DNA from: G963667075 sp963667075
GTDB lineage: Bacteria > Pseudomonadota > Alphaproteobacteria > Micavibrionales > Micavibrionaceae
Direction: 5' to 3'
Assembly: GCA_963667075.1 (NCBI GenBank)
Contig: OY762938.1
Span: 372,001-436,000 of the forward strand
DNA length: 64,000 nt
Position 1 is the stretch's first letter; every line of letters begins with the position of its first letter. Positions 9,638 through 18,259 of the stretch are shown piece by piece. Below the pieces are notes generated by a model, which saw only the letters and a program-made list of their open reading frames with translations, was not told the DNA's origin and did not search any database. The translations under genes and the position numbers were made by a program.

Positions 9638-10198
9638 ATGACATACGATTTCTCGAAAGCCAGCATACTCATTGTTGAGGATATGAATCCTATGCTGACA
9701 CTAACCAGATCCCTTTTGGGCATTTTTGGCTTCAAAAATATTTATACAGCACAAAATGGAGAAAGAGGATTTGATCTGTTTATTGAAAAGAAACCGGATA
9801 TCGTGCTGACCGACTGGCTGATGGAGCCAGTCAATGGCGTAGAACTTGTACATAAAATAAGAAATGATAAACGCTCTCCCGACCCTTATGTACCTGTCAT
9901 TCTGATGACTGGCTACTCACACAAGCTGCGCGTTGAAGAGGCCAGAGATAACGGTATAACAGAATTTCTGGTAAAACCGTTTACCGCCAAAGACTTATTT
10001 ACTCGAATTTCCCAGGTGATTGAAAAACCAAGGCAATTTGTAGAGGCGCAAAATTTCTTCGGGCCTGATCGACGCAGAAAAAGAGCGAAGGATTATCAAG
10101 GCCCTGAAAAAAGAGAAGAAGACACCGTCGATGCCCACAGGGATGAAAGGAAATTTGAGATTTTACAAAAACTCAGAGAATCTGTAAAAAAAACATAG
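9638..10198 (+). CDS. CheY-like response regulator with charged tail
   Basis: A stand-alone receiver domain of about 120 residues: acidic pocket ED near ILIVEDMNPM, phospho-acceptor Asp in DIVLTDWLMEP, Thr in ILMTGYS and Lys in FLVKPF, all intact. A basic tail of about 60 residues follows, with FFGPDRRRKR, a motif I associate with alphaproteobacterial CheY-like proteins. There is no output domain, so it acts by protein contact. The ATG at 9638 fits the domain start (187 aa). It is followed 57 bp later by a CheE-like gene, which suggests a signalling pair. The cognate kinase is not in the window. Confidence 0.88.
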   Translation: MTYDFSKASILIVEDMNPMLTLTRSLLGIFGFKNIYTAQNGERGFDLFIEKKPDIVLTDWLMEPVNGVELVHKIRNDKRSPDPYVPVILMTGYSHKLRVEEARDNGITEFLVKPFTAKDLFTRISQVIEKPRQFVEAQNFFGPDRRRKRAKDYQGPEKREEDTVDAHRDERKFEILQKLRESVKKT

Positions 10199-10255
10199 CC
10201 CTATGGTTTTTGATCCAGCAAAATTTTATGTAACTAGATAAAGGTTTTTTTACCC

Positions 10256-10774
10256 GTGACCGAGTCAGAAACACCGAAAAAAGCCCGTTTTATTACGCCG
10301 CCTAACAAATTGAAAAAAAAGGTAGGCACGGGCAATATAGACCCCGCACTCCTAGATAAAGCACAAGCTTTTATCAGGGATAATCCTGTGGCGTTTGAAC
10401 CCTATGCCATGGAAGAAATAAAAAAGATAGAAACTATCCTAAAAGAAATTAAGACAACAATTAAGACTGAAACCTTCGATGGCAAAAAGGTCATTGAGCG
10501 TATCACTAGCCCCGTTATGATTTTGAAAGCCAATGGCGGTATGTTCCGCTATATGATGGTGAGTGAAATTGCAAATATCCTTTTGCAATTCCTTGAAAAC
10601 CTTAACGATTTTAATGACGACACCTTTAAAATTGTTGACGCTAATACAAAGACTCTAAAGGCTCTCATCCTGAACAAAATCAGCGGCAGCGGCGGACAGG
10701 AAGGCTATGAACTCTCGAAAGAACTTTATGGCGTCTGTGAACGCTACTACAATAAATACAACATAGAAGTATGA
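10256..10774 (+). CDS. Helical protein next to response regulator, CheE-like
   Basis: 172 aa with a GTG start preceded by AAAGG. The N-terminus (KARFITPPNKLKKKVGTG, then IDPALLDKAQAFI) resembles proteins annotated CheE beside alphaproteobacterial CheY-like genes; that match is from memory and moderate. The rest is predicted helical with a central hydrophobic patch (MILKANGGMFRYMMVSEIAN). No membrane segment. The position right behind the receiver gene suggests it is its partner or a phosphate sink. Alternatively it is simply a conserved protein of unknown function. Confidence 0.7.
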   Translation: MTESETPKKARFITPPNKLKKKVGTGNIDPALLDKAQAFIRDNPVAFEPYAMEEIKKIETILKEIKTTIKTETFDGKKVIERITSPVMILKANGGMFRYMMVSEIANILLQFLENLNDFNDDTFKIVDANTKTLKALILNKISGSGGQEGYELSKELYGVCERYYNKYNIEV

Positions 10775-10789
10775 TCCCCCCCTTTGCTT

Positions 10790-10886
10790 TTCCCGCAAGA
10801 GAGGCCTTTTAGGCCGAACATAAACAACGTGACTCCAGAACAAAGAGCACGGCCTATACCGTGCACATTATTTGACGGCTAGATAC
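10790..10886 (+). repeat. Dispersed palindromic intergenic repeat, copy A
   Basis: About 97 bp that match, with few mismatches and in opposite orientation, 58331-58422. It contains two internal palindromes: AGGCCTTTTAGGCC and GCACGGCCTATACCGTGC. It lies in the gap between two convergent genes and could fold into a double hairpin in RNA, possibly serving as a terminator. Not a known insertion sequence: no transposase and no ORF. Confidence 0.85.
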
Positions 10887-10963
10887 TGCGCGTTGCTTCT
10901 TCTTCTAAACGACTATAAATAAAATGATTTTTTCGAATCATTTTATATAGGATGAGATATACG

Positions 10964-11929
10964 TTACCATTGGAGATCCGTGTGGGCCTGTTTTACTTCC
11001 GGTAAAAGCGGTAAGTAGTCTTCAATTTCACCAATATAAGGAAAAGACGGTTGTGTTCCTTTTCTTGTACAAGCCAGAGCCGAGGCGACACTCGCCCTTT
11101 TTAACGCATCAATATAATTAAGTTTTTGATGAATACCGGCCGCAAATGTGCCACAGAACGCATCACTGGCCCCCGCTATATCAACGACCTCCATATTATC
11201 CATATCTTCAACAGGCAGTGGCGGAATTCCCCATCCCTCCCCTTCCTGCGTAACAACGACGGCCCCCTTAGGCCCAAGGGTTATAATGCATGTTAATTCG
11301 CATTTCTGGGCGATTGCCCGCGCAAGACTGCACGCGTTATCAGCCCCTTTAACCCCTGTCACCTGAGCGATCTGCTTCGCTTCATTCTTATTAACAATAA
11401 GGTAATCCAAAAGACTGATAGCCTTTTGAGGAATGATAATGGACGGGGCCAGATTTAAGATATTGCACACACCACGTTTTTTAGCCCGCTTCATCAGTTT
11501 TATATTTTCTTCCGGTTTAACCTCCATCTGCATAAGGAGTACACCGGACTCTGTTAAAACCTCATCAGGAACCTGTTCATTTGATGTTTCCATGTTTGCG
11601 CCCAAAGCAATCACAACCTGATTTTCTCCGTCAGGCACAGAAGATACAACAGCGCACCCGGTTGGTGCGGCACTCGACACCCCCACACCAGACACACGGA
11701 CACTTTCCTTTTTAAGGGCCTTTTTCAAACGCGTGCCAAACGAATCATCACCAACCATACCAACCATAGCGACATCACCACCGGCACGCGCTGCGGCAAG
11801 AGCCTGATTCGCCCCTTTTCCCCCGGGGGTCAAATTATAATCACTGGCCAGCATCATGTCCCCTGTCACAGGAAAAACAGGCAGACTCATGTTGACATCC
11901 ATGTTCAGGGAACCAAAAACAATAATCAC
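10964..11929 (-). CDS. rbsK: Ribokinase-type PfkB sugar kinase
   Basis: 321 aa. Phosphorylates ribose (by family) at O5 with ATP. The N-terminal GSLNMDVNMSLPVFP and PfkB signature 1 GGKGANQALAAARAGGDV are typical of ribokinases. The C-terminal anion-hole/catalytic-base motif reads IAGASDAFCGTFAAG, keeping the Asp but with GASD instead of GAGD. GTG start at 11929 with GAAGGA 8 nt upstream. Just downstream of, and on the same strand as, a TetR gene; a second PfkB kinase lies on the other side of it. The true substrate could be another furanose. Confidence 0.88.
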   Translation of the reverse strand: MIIVFGSLNMDVNMSLPVFPVTGDMMLASDYNLTPGGKGANQALAAARAGGDVAMVGMVGDDSFGTRLKKALKKESVRVSGVGVSSAAPTGCAVVSSVPDGENQVVIALGANMETSNEQVPDEVLTESGVLLMQMEVKPEENIKLMKRAKKRGVCNILNLAPSIIIPQKAISLLDYLIVNKNEAKQIAQVTGVKGADNACSLARAIAQKCELTCIITLGPKGAVVVTQEGEGWGIPPLPVEDMDNMEVVDIAGASDAFCGTFAAGIHQKLNYIDALKRASVASALACTRKGTQPSFPYIGEIEDYLPLLPEVKQAHTDLQW

Positions 11930-11960
11930 TAAATGTATCCTTCTTTATAAATTTTATTAT

Positions 11961-12530
11961 TCAAAGGCATAGATATCGTGAAAAAGATCCAGCCTGATTT
12001 AGTGTTTTGTCAAGAACAGCCATAGTGCGCCCCATATCAGGGCTTTCATCATTTAGCCACACATACATAACTTTAAGATAAACAAAGCAAAGCCCGGAGA
12101 GAACAATAGCGCGTTTATATCCAGAAAAGGACAAACCAGCCACCTTTACTATCTTTAACATGGAACGGCTTAGGAAAGGAAGGCAAAATACGGTATCTTC
12201 CGGTGCCTGCTTAAATGAGCGCAATATAGATAAAGAGGCCTGACGTTTCTCGTTCAACGCATCAAAACGTGCCATAAAAATATCAAACAAGACATCTTTT
12301 GTTTCGGTCTCAGGCTCAAAGGTTTCAGACGTTGAACACATGGCATTATCCAAACAATGATGCCAAAAGCCAACAAGGTCCATTTTGTCTTCAAAATATT
12401 CTTTATAGTCCTCTACGGAGAGTCCTGCTTTTTCAGCAATCTCACCGACGGTTACATCTTCCCACGCCTTATCTGAGGCCAGAAGAAGTGCAGCAGTTAA
12501 GATTTTTTCTTTTTTCGTTTGTTTGGGCAT
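11961..12530 (-). CDS. TetR/AcrR-family regulator with COQ9-like C-terminus
   Basis: An N-terminal TetR helix-turn-helix (KILTAALLLASDKAWEDVTVGEIAEKAGLS) is followed by a ligand/dimer domain ending in LSGLCFVYLKVMYVWLNDES-PDMGRTMAVLDKTL, the pattern seen in alphaproteobacterial COQ9-like TetR proteins. The ATG at 12530 (189 aa) starts just before the HTH; an upstream ATG at 12566 is possible. It starts 62 bp from the divergent adenosine kinase and runs into ribokinase 31 bp downstream, so it probably regulates one or both, but no operator was identified. Confidence 0.83.
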   Translation of the reverse strand: MPKQTKKEKILTAALLLASDKAWEDVTVGEIAEKAGLSVEDYKEYFEDKMDLVGFWHHCLDNAMCSTSETFEPETETKDVLFDIFMARFDALNEKRQASLSILRSFKQAPEDTVFCLPFLSRSMLKIVKVAGLSFSGYKRAIVLSGLCFVYLKVMYVWLNDESPDMGRTMAVLDKTLNQAGSFSRYLCL

Positions 12531-12592
12531 AAGGTTTCTTATACAAGAGGTGCGGGTTATTTTCAAAGAGAGAAAAAAGGAAAAAAATCACA

Positions 12593-13576
12593 ATGTCTGA
12601 AATGGGATTGCTCGCGGTTGGTAATGCACTGGTGGATGTACTGGCCCCGGTTTCTGATGAATTCGTAGAGAACCAGAAAGAAAAAGGTATGCTTAAAGGC
12701 GCTATGACCCTTATTGATCACGACAGAGCCACAGAATTATACAATTCCATGCCACCTGCTACCGAAATGTCTGGCGGTTCTGCGGCGAACACTATTGCAT
12801 CATTTGCTTCATTTGGCGGCAAAGGGGCTTATATCGGTAAAGTTTCGGACGATCAACTCGGCAACGTCTTCAAACACGACATGTCCGCGATTGGTGTTAA
12901 CTACACCACTAGCCCTCTTACCAAAGACGGCGTTTCAACTGGCCGCTGCCTGATTCTCGTTACACCGGATGCCGAGCGCACAATGAACACCTATCTCGGG
13001 GCCGCTGTAGAACTTGGCCCGGACGATATTGATCCGGCACTTGTCTCTGCTGCACAAGTGACATATCTCGAAGGCTATCTGTTCGATCCGCCTCAAGCAA
13101 AAGAAGCCTTTAGAAAAGCAGGGATTATCGCCCATGATGCAGGCCGCCGTCTTTCCTTGTCATTGTCGGATCCTTTTTGCGTTGGCCGTCATCGTGAGGA
13201 CTTTAAAGACCTTGTGGCGAATCATGTTGATATTCTTTTCGCCAATGAAGAAGAAATTATGTCTCTCTATGAAACAAGCAGCTTTGAAGACGCCGTAGAG
13301 GCGGTACGCTCGAAATGTGAAATTGCCGTTCTGACACGCAGTGAAAAAGGTTCTGTCATTCTTTCAAACACACATAGTTTTGACATAGAGGCCGTTCCGC
13401 CTTCTCAACTCGTGGACAGTACAGGGGCTGGCGATTCTTACGCCGCAGGATTCCTGTATGGTTTCACCCAAGGCATGTCTCTTGATGTATGTGGAAAACT
13501 CGGCGCAAAAGCCGCAACAGAGATTATTTCCCACATGGGGCCACGCGCACAGCACAAACTCTCTGCCCTGTTGTAG
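12593..13576 (+). CDS. Adenosine kinase-like PfkB family kinase
   Basis: 327 aa. The alphaproteobacterial PfkB subgroup annotated adenosine kinase converts adenosine to AMP. Features: VGNALVDVLAPVSDEFV at the N-terminus, GGSAANTIASFASFGGKGAYIGKV (signature 1), TYLGAAVELGPDDID, and the C-terminal DSTGAGDSYAAGFLYG with the catalytic Asp of GAGD. A site rich in A and G (AAAAAGGAAAAAAATCACA) precedes the ATG. It is divergent from the TetR gene. Substrate specificity is inferred from subgroup likeness only. Confidence 0.88.
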   Translation: MSEMGLLAVGNALVDVLAPVSDEFVENQKEKGMLKGAMTLIDHDRATELYNSMPPATEMSGGSAANTIASFASFGGKGAYIGKVSDDQLGNVFKHDMSAIGVNYTTSPLTKDGVSTGRCLILVTPDAERTMNTYLGAAVELGPDDIDPALVSAAQVTYLEGYLFDPPQAKEAFRKAGIIAHDAGRRLSLSLSDPFCVGRHREDFKDLVANHVDILFANEEEIMSLYETSSFEDAVEAVRSKCEIAVLTRSEKGSVILSNTHSFDIEAVPPSQLVDSTGAGDSYAAGFLYGFTQGMSLDVCGKLGAKAATEIISHMGPRAQHKLSALL

Positions 13577-13579
13577 GCA

Positions 13580-14158
13580 TTATCCTGCCCATTTGCGGCG
13601 TAAATGGCACAGTCTCTCCTGATAGAGTCTGGACACTTCCGGGTTTTTGCTGACGATTCGGACCTCTTCCATGTCGTCTGGCAAGCGTTCAATTATGCCA
13701 TTAAGGGAGAGCCTGACCGCCCGTTTATGCGGGAATTTTTTGCGTTGCTGAACCCCCATGGCCGGTATAGCCAGTTTTTTGATGTCAGCCTTTCCGGCCA
13801 GATCTACTATCCGCCGATACCCCTTGATCAAGGCTTTTTCCTCACTGCCGATGCCATCCTTCCAGAAAGGCAGCAGCATGAGGAACAATCTTTTGTAAGG
13901 CAGATCAAAGGCTGGTATATCGAACACATCTCCGGCTTTTGGCTTGTACACATGCTCCAGCACATAATCATCCAGCGCCTGTCCTGCTTTTTCAAGAAGT
14001 TTCTGGTTCAATGTACCGTCCCAGCCCAGCCCCAGTGTCATAAAAAAAACCAGACCATCGACATCGGTCTGATCCCAAATGCTCCCCTGCACCAGTTTTA
14101 TTTTTTCAAGAAGATCGGGATTGGTCTTCACGGAAGGTTCTGTTATGTATTGGACCAT
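13580..14158 (-). CDS. Macro-domain protein (ADP-ribose binding/hydrolase family)
   Basis: 192 aa. The fold signature starts at KIKLVQGSIWDQTDVDGLVFF (macro beta1 and the usual gDIt..vDaiVn position), then GWDGTLNQKLLEKAGQAL in place of the common G-G-VDGAIH loop, then GDVFDIPAFDLPYKRLFLM, and KKLAIPAMGVQQRKKFPHKRAVRL for the phosphate-binding loop. The likely role is binding or removing ADP-ribose or a related nucleotide. Its start codon overlaps by 14 nt the start of the divergent solute-binding gene, and no good ribosome site is seen. It converges with adenosine kinase. Confidence 0.82.
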   Translation of the reverse strand: MVQYITEPSVKTNPDLLEKIKLVQGSIWDQTDVDGLVFFMTLGLGWDGTLNQKLLEKAGQALDDYVLEHVYKPKAGDVFDIPAFDLPYKRLFLMLLPFWKDGIGSEEKALIKGYRRIVDLAGKADIKKLAIPAMGVQQRKKFPHKRAVRLSLNGIIERLPDDMEEVRIVSKNPEVSRLYQERLCHLRRKWAG

Positions 14159-15932
14159 GTTTAGATTTCTACTGATTCTGATTTTGATCTGTGCCCCAGC
14201 ACACGCAAGCGAGCTATCCAGCGATATCTCGCCTGACAGGCCTTACGGCATTGCCATGCACGGCACACCTAAATATACAGAAAAATCCGCGCATCTGGAA
14301 TACGCAAATCCAGATGCGCCAGAAGGAGGACGGTTTATTTATTCCGCCCTTGGCACATTTGACACCGTCAACCCTTTCTCCATTAAAGGAAAAGCAGCCG
14401 AAGGTCTTGACTATATTTATGACCGTTTAAGCATCCGCACATGGGATGAGCCTTTTACGCTCTATCCCCTGATTGCCGAGCGTTTCGATATAGCGCAGGA
14501 CCGCTCCTCTCTTACCGTCCATATCAATCCCAAAGCACGCTTTCATGATGGTTCTCCCATTACGGCAGAAGATGTTCTCTATTCTTTTGATACATTAAAG
14601 AACGAAGGCCGTCCTAATATGCGGCGTGTTTACCGTCTGGTCAAACATGCAGCCAAGACCGATTCTATGACCGTTCATTTTGACTTTGGAGACGGATACG
14701 ATCAGGAAACCCCGCTTATTCTGGCCATGATGCCTGTGCTTTCCAAAGCGTACTGGAAAGACAGAACTTTTGATTCTACAACGCTGGATGCCCCCTTATC
14801 CAACGGCCCCTACCGAATCAAAACCATAGATCCGGGCCGTAAAATTGTTTACGAACGCGTGCCTGATTACTGGGCCAAAGATCATTTTGCCCGAATCGGA
14901 CACAATAATTTTGATGAAATTGTCTATGACTATTTCCGCGATGACATGGTGGCTTTTGAAGCCTTTAAAGCCGGCGAGGTTGATTTTAGACGCGAATATA
15001 ATATTGGCCGCTGGTCTTCCGGCTATGACTTTCCCGCACTGACAGAAGGCAGAGTAAAAAAAGAAGCCATCCCGCACAGCCGACCGGAACGACTCCGCTC
15101 TCTTATCTTCAACACAAGACGCACCCCCTTTGACAATATCAAAGTGCGTGAAGCGTTAGACCTTGCCCTTGACTTTGACTGGATCAACCAGAACATCTTC
15201 TATGGACAATATAAACGCATCACAAGCTTTTACCCGAACTCGGAACTGGCCGCTACCGGGCTTCCATCGGAAAAGGAGCTTGCCTTGCTAAAACCATGGG
15301 AAGAATCACTCCCTGACACAGTATTCGGGCCGGCGCAGACTCAAACAGACGCCATAAAAGACAAGCGCACCGCCTTGCGCAAAGCCAATGCACTGCTCAA
15401 TGAAGCAGGCTATCCTGTACAGGATGGCAAACGATTCTCTTTTGAGATTCTGATTAACGCACCAGAAGATGAAAAAATTGTTCTATCCTATAAACAGGCG
15501 CTGGAACGCCTTGGAATCACCGTAAGCATCCGCGTACTGGATACAGCCTCATTCAGAGACCGCTTAAACGACTATGACTACGATATGGTTTTATACCACT
15601 GGATCTCCTCTCTCTCCCCGGGCACAGAGCAAATGCTATACTGGAGCTGCGAAGCCGCAAACCAGCCGGCACGCTGGAATTACCCCGGCATATGCAGTAA
15701 AGCCGTCGATTCCATCGCTAGCGGAATCGCACAAGCCAAAACAAGGGAAGATCTGGTTACCCATGTTCACGCACTGGACCGTATTTTATTCCACAGCCAT
15801 TATGTGATTCCCCTCTATTATGCCGGAAAGGACTTTGTCGCCTACAACACAGCATTTCAAAGGCCTGAGAACACACCCATATACGGGACAATACTGGAAA
15901 CATGGTGGATGACTCCAAATCAGGCTAAATGA
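14145..15932 (+). CDS. ABC transporter substrate-binding protein, YejA-like (family 5)
   Basis: 595 aa. Periplasmic oligopeptide/microcin-C-type binding protein. Signal peptide with hydrophobic core FRFLLILILICAPAHAS, then the YejA-type opening YGIAMHGTPKY and EYANPDAPEGGRF. The family-5 signature lies around KARFHDGSPITAEDVLYSFDTL. The C-terminal lobe ends with IYGTILETWWM. The ATG at 14145 has GGAAGG 7 nt upstream. No permease or ATPase genes (yejBEF) follow, so it is an orphan here and must use a transporter encoded elsewhere. Confidence 0.9.
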   Translation: MYWTMFRFLLILILICAPAHASELSSDISPDRPYGIAMHGTPKYTEKSAHLEYANPDAPEGGRFIYSALGTFDTVNPFSIKGKAAEGLDYIYDRLSIRTWDEPFTLYPLIAERFDIAQDRSSLTVHINPKARFHDGSPITAEDVLYSFDTLKNEGRPNMRRVYRLVKHAAKTDSMTVHFDFGDGYDQETPLILAMMPVLSKAYWKDRTFDSTTLDAPLSNGPYRIKTIDPGRKIVYERVPDYWAKDHFARIGHNNFDEIVYDYFRDDMVAFEAFKAGEVDFRREYNIGRWSSGYDFPALTEGRVKKEAIPHSRPERLRSLIFNTRRTPFDNIKVREALDLALDFDWINQNIFYGQYKRITSFYPNSELAATGLPSEKELALLKPWEESLPDTVFGPAQTQTDAIKDKRTALRKANALLNEAGYPVQDGKRFSFEILINAPEDEKIVLSYKQALERLGITVSIRVLDTASFRDRLNDYDYDMVLYHWISSLSPGTEQMLYWSCEAANQPARWNYPGICSKAVDSIASGIAQAKTREDLVTHVHALDRILFHSHYVIPLYYAGKDFVAYNTAFQRPENTPIYGTILETWWMTPNQAK

Positions 15933-16031
15933 GGATTGAGATACACGTTCCGACTTGTTATGCTCTCAGCAGAGATAAAAAATTATCCGAAGTTTTCAGA
16001 TACACGTTTTCAGATATTAGGGTTCATCTAA

Positions 16032-16568
16032 ATGTTCTATAAAAAACACCTTATTCTTGCACTGGCTTGTCTTACTGTTTCTGCCTGCGCAAACCCACAA
16101 AAAGAGATCGAGCTTAACGGCCAGTACTGGCAAAGAAAGAACGCAAGCTCTGCGCTTTGGACCAGAGGCCCAAAAGCACAGCATCTGTTGCATCAGGACA
16201 TGGCACGCTGTACGACCGAACTGATTGAGCTTGAGCGTTTAGGCTCCATTCGCAATGCTATTCCTGCAGATAATAACGGGCGCACGACCATACCACCTGA
16301 TCCGAGAACACCGGAAGGTCACATGGCCCAATGGGACACGCCAGAGCGGGACGGCTATCTTTATGCCGAACATGCCGATTATCATGATTTTGAAACCTGT
16401 ATGACGTTCAAAGGCTGGGAACGGGTTGAGCACCTGCCTTATGACACCGCGGTACGCGCCAGAGATAACTATCTTGACACCATTGTTTATCAGGGACATC
16501 GGTCAAAATACGGTGACACCTATAATGCATCACCTGAAAGCCCTGCTTACAAGCACCTGAATGAGTAA
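16032..16568 (+). CDS. Lipoprotein, unknown
   Basis: 178 aa with a clear type II signal: MFYKKHLILALACLTVSAC, Cys19 as the lipid site. The mature part is polar, with WERVEHLPYDTAVRARDNYL near the C-terminus and two further cysteines (TRC- and ETC-like positions around 66 and 126) that could form a disulphide. No family recognised; the CMTFKGWERV stretch resembles generic proteobacterial lipoproteins ending in C...KGW. Monocistronic, ending at a terminator. Confidence 0.8.
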   Translation: MFYKKHLILALACLTVSACANPQKEIELNGQYWQRKNASSALWTRGPKAQHLLHQDMARCTTELIELERLGSIRNAIPADNNGRTTIPPDPRTPEGHMAQWDTPERDGYLYAEHADYHDFETCMTFKGWERVEHLPYDTAVRARDNYLDTIVYQGHRSKYGDTYNASPESPAYKHLNE

Positions 16569-16594
16569 ACGTGAGTAAGTGTGTAAATCTCCGT

Positions 16595-17551
16595 TCAAGG
16601 CCCCATCTTTACGGTGGGGCCTGTTTTTATAGCATTTAGCACAGCCTCAACCTCAAGCGATCCCATAAGGGAACGATCCAGTGTTTTTGCATCATACCCC
16701 TCGAATCCGGTCAGTTCTTCATAACTTTCCGGCGTCCGAATAAAAGATGCTTTCCATGGACTATATTGGTCTGACCGGGTGGGGCCAAATAGCCCCAGTG
16801 TTGGTACAAAAGACGCCGCCGCACAGTGCATCAGACCGGAATCATTCCCGATATAATACTGACACCTTGCGATACAGGCCGCCGCCAGACCGGGAGATCC
16901 CTTGGCTATAAGATCAATGCGTTTTTCCTGCGATATAGAATAAAGAAGCTTTTCTGCATCAACCTCTTCACCGGGCGCCGCAAAAACAGCGACGCGCCAT
17001 CCGTCAAATGCCCCCCCCTCTTCTGTCAGTCTTTTGGTTAATTCAATAAAGTTTTCAACAGGCCAGGTCTTTCCAATCCAGTTTGATGTAGGGCAAATGC
17101 CTAAAACATTCTGGCCCGGTAGAATCAACTCTTTTGCCTTATTCTTTTGCTCTTCACTAAAATAAAGCTTGGGGTTCGGCACTTTTTCAAGGCCCATACA
17201 TTGTGCATTTTGTTCAACTTTGTGCCGTGTCTTATCAATTCGGCTGCCGTGTATATAGCGTTTTTTGGCAAAAATCAGACGAGATACGGCACTATTGCGT
17301 AAATCCACAACCATATCCCAGCGCGTACCAATAACCTTCTGCCACAACGCCATCCAGTGCTTATTACGCTTTTGCTTTTTTAAGACAATTAACTCATCCA
17401 GATGAGGCAAACCATCAAACAAACTAGCCGCAAGCGGGCCGCACACAAGGGTAATCCGGCTTTGCGGGTATGTCGTAATAATATGATCCAGCAATCCGGT
17501 GGAGAGCACCGCATCACCAATACGTGTCGATGTAATAAACAGAACTTTCAT
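16595..17551 (-). CDS. Glycosyltransferase family 9 (heptosyltransferase-like)
   Basis: 318 aa. GT9 enzymes transfer heptose or related sugars from ADP-sugars to the lipopolysaccharide core at the inner-membrane face. Visible motifs: MKVLFITSTRIGDAVLSTG (N-terminal acceptor domain), LGICPTSNWIGKTWPVENFIEL, and the nucleotide-sugar block YIGNDSGLMHCAAASFVPTLGLFGPT. The sugar donated cannot be told from sequence. It is divergent from the HAD gene (30 bp apart) and no other envelope sugar genes are adjacent. Confidence 0.9.
   Translation of the reverse strand: MKVLFITSTRIGDAVLSTGLLDHIITTYPQSRITLVCGPLAASLFDGLPHLDELIVLKKQKRNKHWMALWQKVIGTRWDMVVDLRNSAVSRLIFAKKRYIHGSRIDKTRHKVEQNAQCMGLEKVPNPKLYFSEEQKNKAKELILPGQNVLGICPTSNWIGKTWPVENFIELTKRLTEEGGAFDGWRVAVFAAPGEEVDAEKLLYSISQEKRIDLIAKGSPGLAAACIARCQYYIGNDSGLMHCAAASFVPTLGLFGPTRSDQYSPWKASFIRTPESYEELTGFEGYDAKTLDRSLMGSLEVEAVLNAIKTGPTVKMGP
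16599..16629 (+). terminator. Terminator for the lipoprotein gene, inside the GT9 3' end
   Basis: GGCCCCA (16599-16605) pairs with TGGGGCC (16615-16621), followed by TGTTTTTAT. The hairpin overlaps the last codons of the convergent glycosyltransferase gene. Confidence 0.75.
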
Positions 17552-17581
17552 AAGAGGTTATAGAACGCTATAGTCCTGTCC

Positions 17582-18259
17582 ATGTCAAAGATTCATTACG
17601 TATTTTGGGATAGCGATAACACACTCATCGATTCGATGGAAATGCACTGGCGCAAACATGTTGAGACACTCAAAAGCCACGGCATTGCCCTTAAAGAAGA
17701 ACACAGACCGCTGATCTACCGCAACAACGGCGTCCAAAACTGGCAATGGCTCCACAAAGAGCTTGGTTTAACACTGCCACAGGAAGAGTATCTGCAACAG
17801 ATAGATAACTGGTATTTCGAACATCTGGATCACATCAAGATACGAGACGGAATCATCGAAAGCCTTTCCCTGATTAACGAACGCGGCATCAGGCAAGCTG
17901 TCATTTCAAGCGGCAGAAAACGCTCTGTCATGGCCCCTTTAACGGCTAAAAACCTCACGAAATATATGAGTTTTATTCTCTGCAATGAAGATTATGACAG
18001 CAACAAGCCCGATCCAGCCCCTTATCTTGCTGGCATGAAACGCATGGGCCCGGATGTTACCGGCGAACAGTGTCTGGCCATAGAAGATGATCCCAAAGGC
18101 GTAGAAGCCGCGAAAGCCGCCGGCATGACCGTCATTCACAGAAAACTGAGCCAGAACCAGCCCAACGCCCCGCTCGCCGATGCCGTCTGTTTTGAGGGAG
18201 AAACGTTGCTCAAACAACTTTCTTCTTATCTTCTTCTGCCCTCAGCTTCGCACGAATAG
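17582..18259 (+). CDS. HAD-family hydrolase (phosphoglycolate phosphatase-like)
   Basis: 225 aa. All four HAD motifs are visible: DSDNTL (motif I nucleophile and acid/base), VISSGRK (II), KPDP (III Lys) and EDDPKG (IV). The helical cap between motifs I and II is of the C1 type, as in Gph/PGMB phosphatases. The substrate is unknown. Divergent from the GT9 gene; the last 50 bp overlap the 3' end of ppdK on the other strand. Confidence 0.86.
   Translation: MSKIHYVFWDSDNTLIDSMEMHWRKHVETLKSHGIALKEEHRPLIYRNNGVQNWQWLHKELGLTLPQEEYLQQIDNWYFEHLDHIKIRDGIIESLSLINERGIRQAVISSGRKRSVMAPLTAKNLTKYMSFILCNEDYDSNKPDPAPYLAGMKRMGPDVTGEQCLAIEDDPKGVEAAKAAGMTVIHRKLSQNQPNAPLADAVCFEGETLLKQLSSYLLLPSASHE

Noticed and set aside
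13604..14164. 186-aa open frame on the plus strand
   Set aside because: Exactly antisense to the macro-domain gene, whose protein shows the family motifs; no motif in the plus frame.
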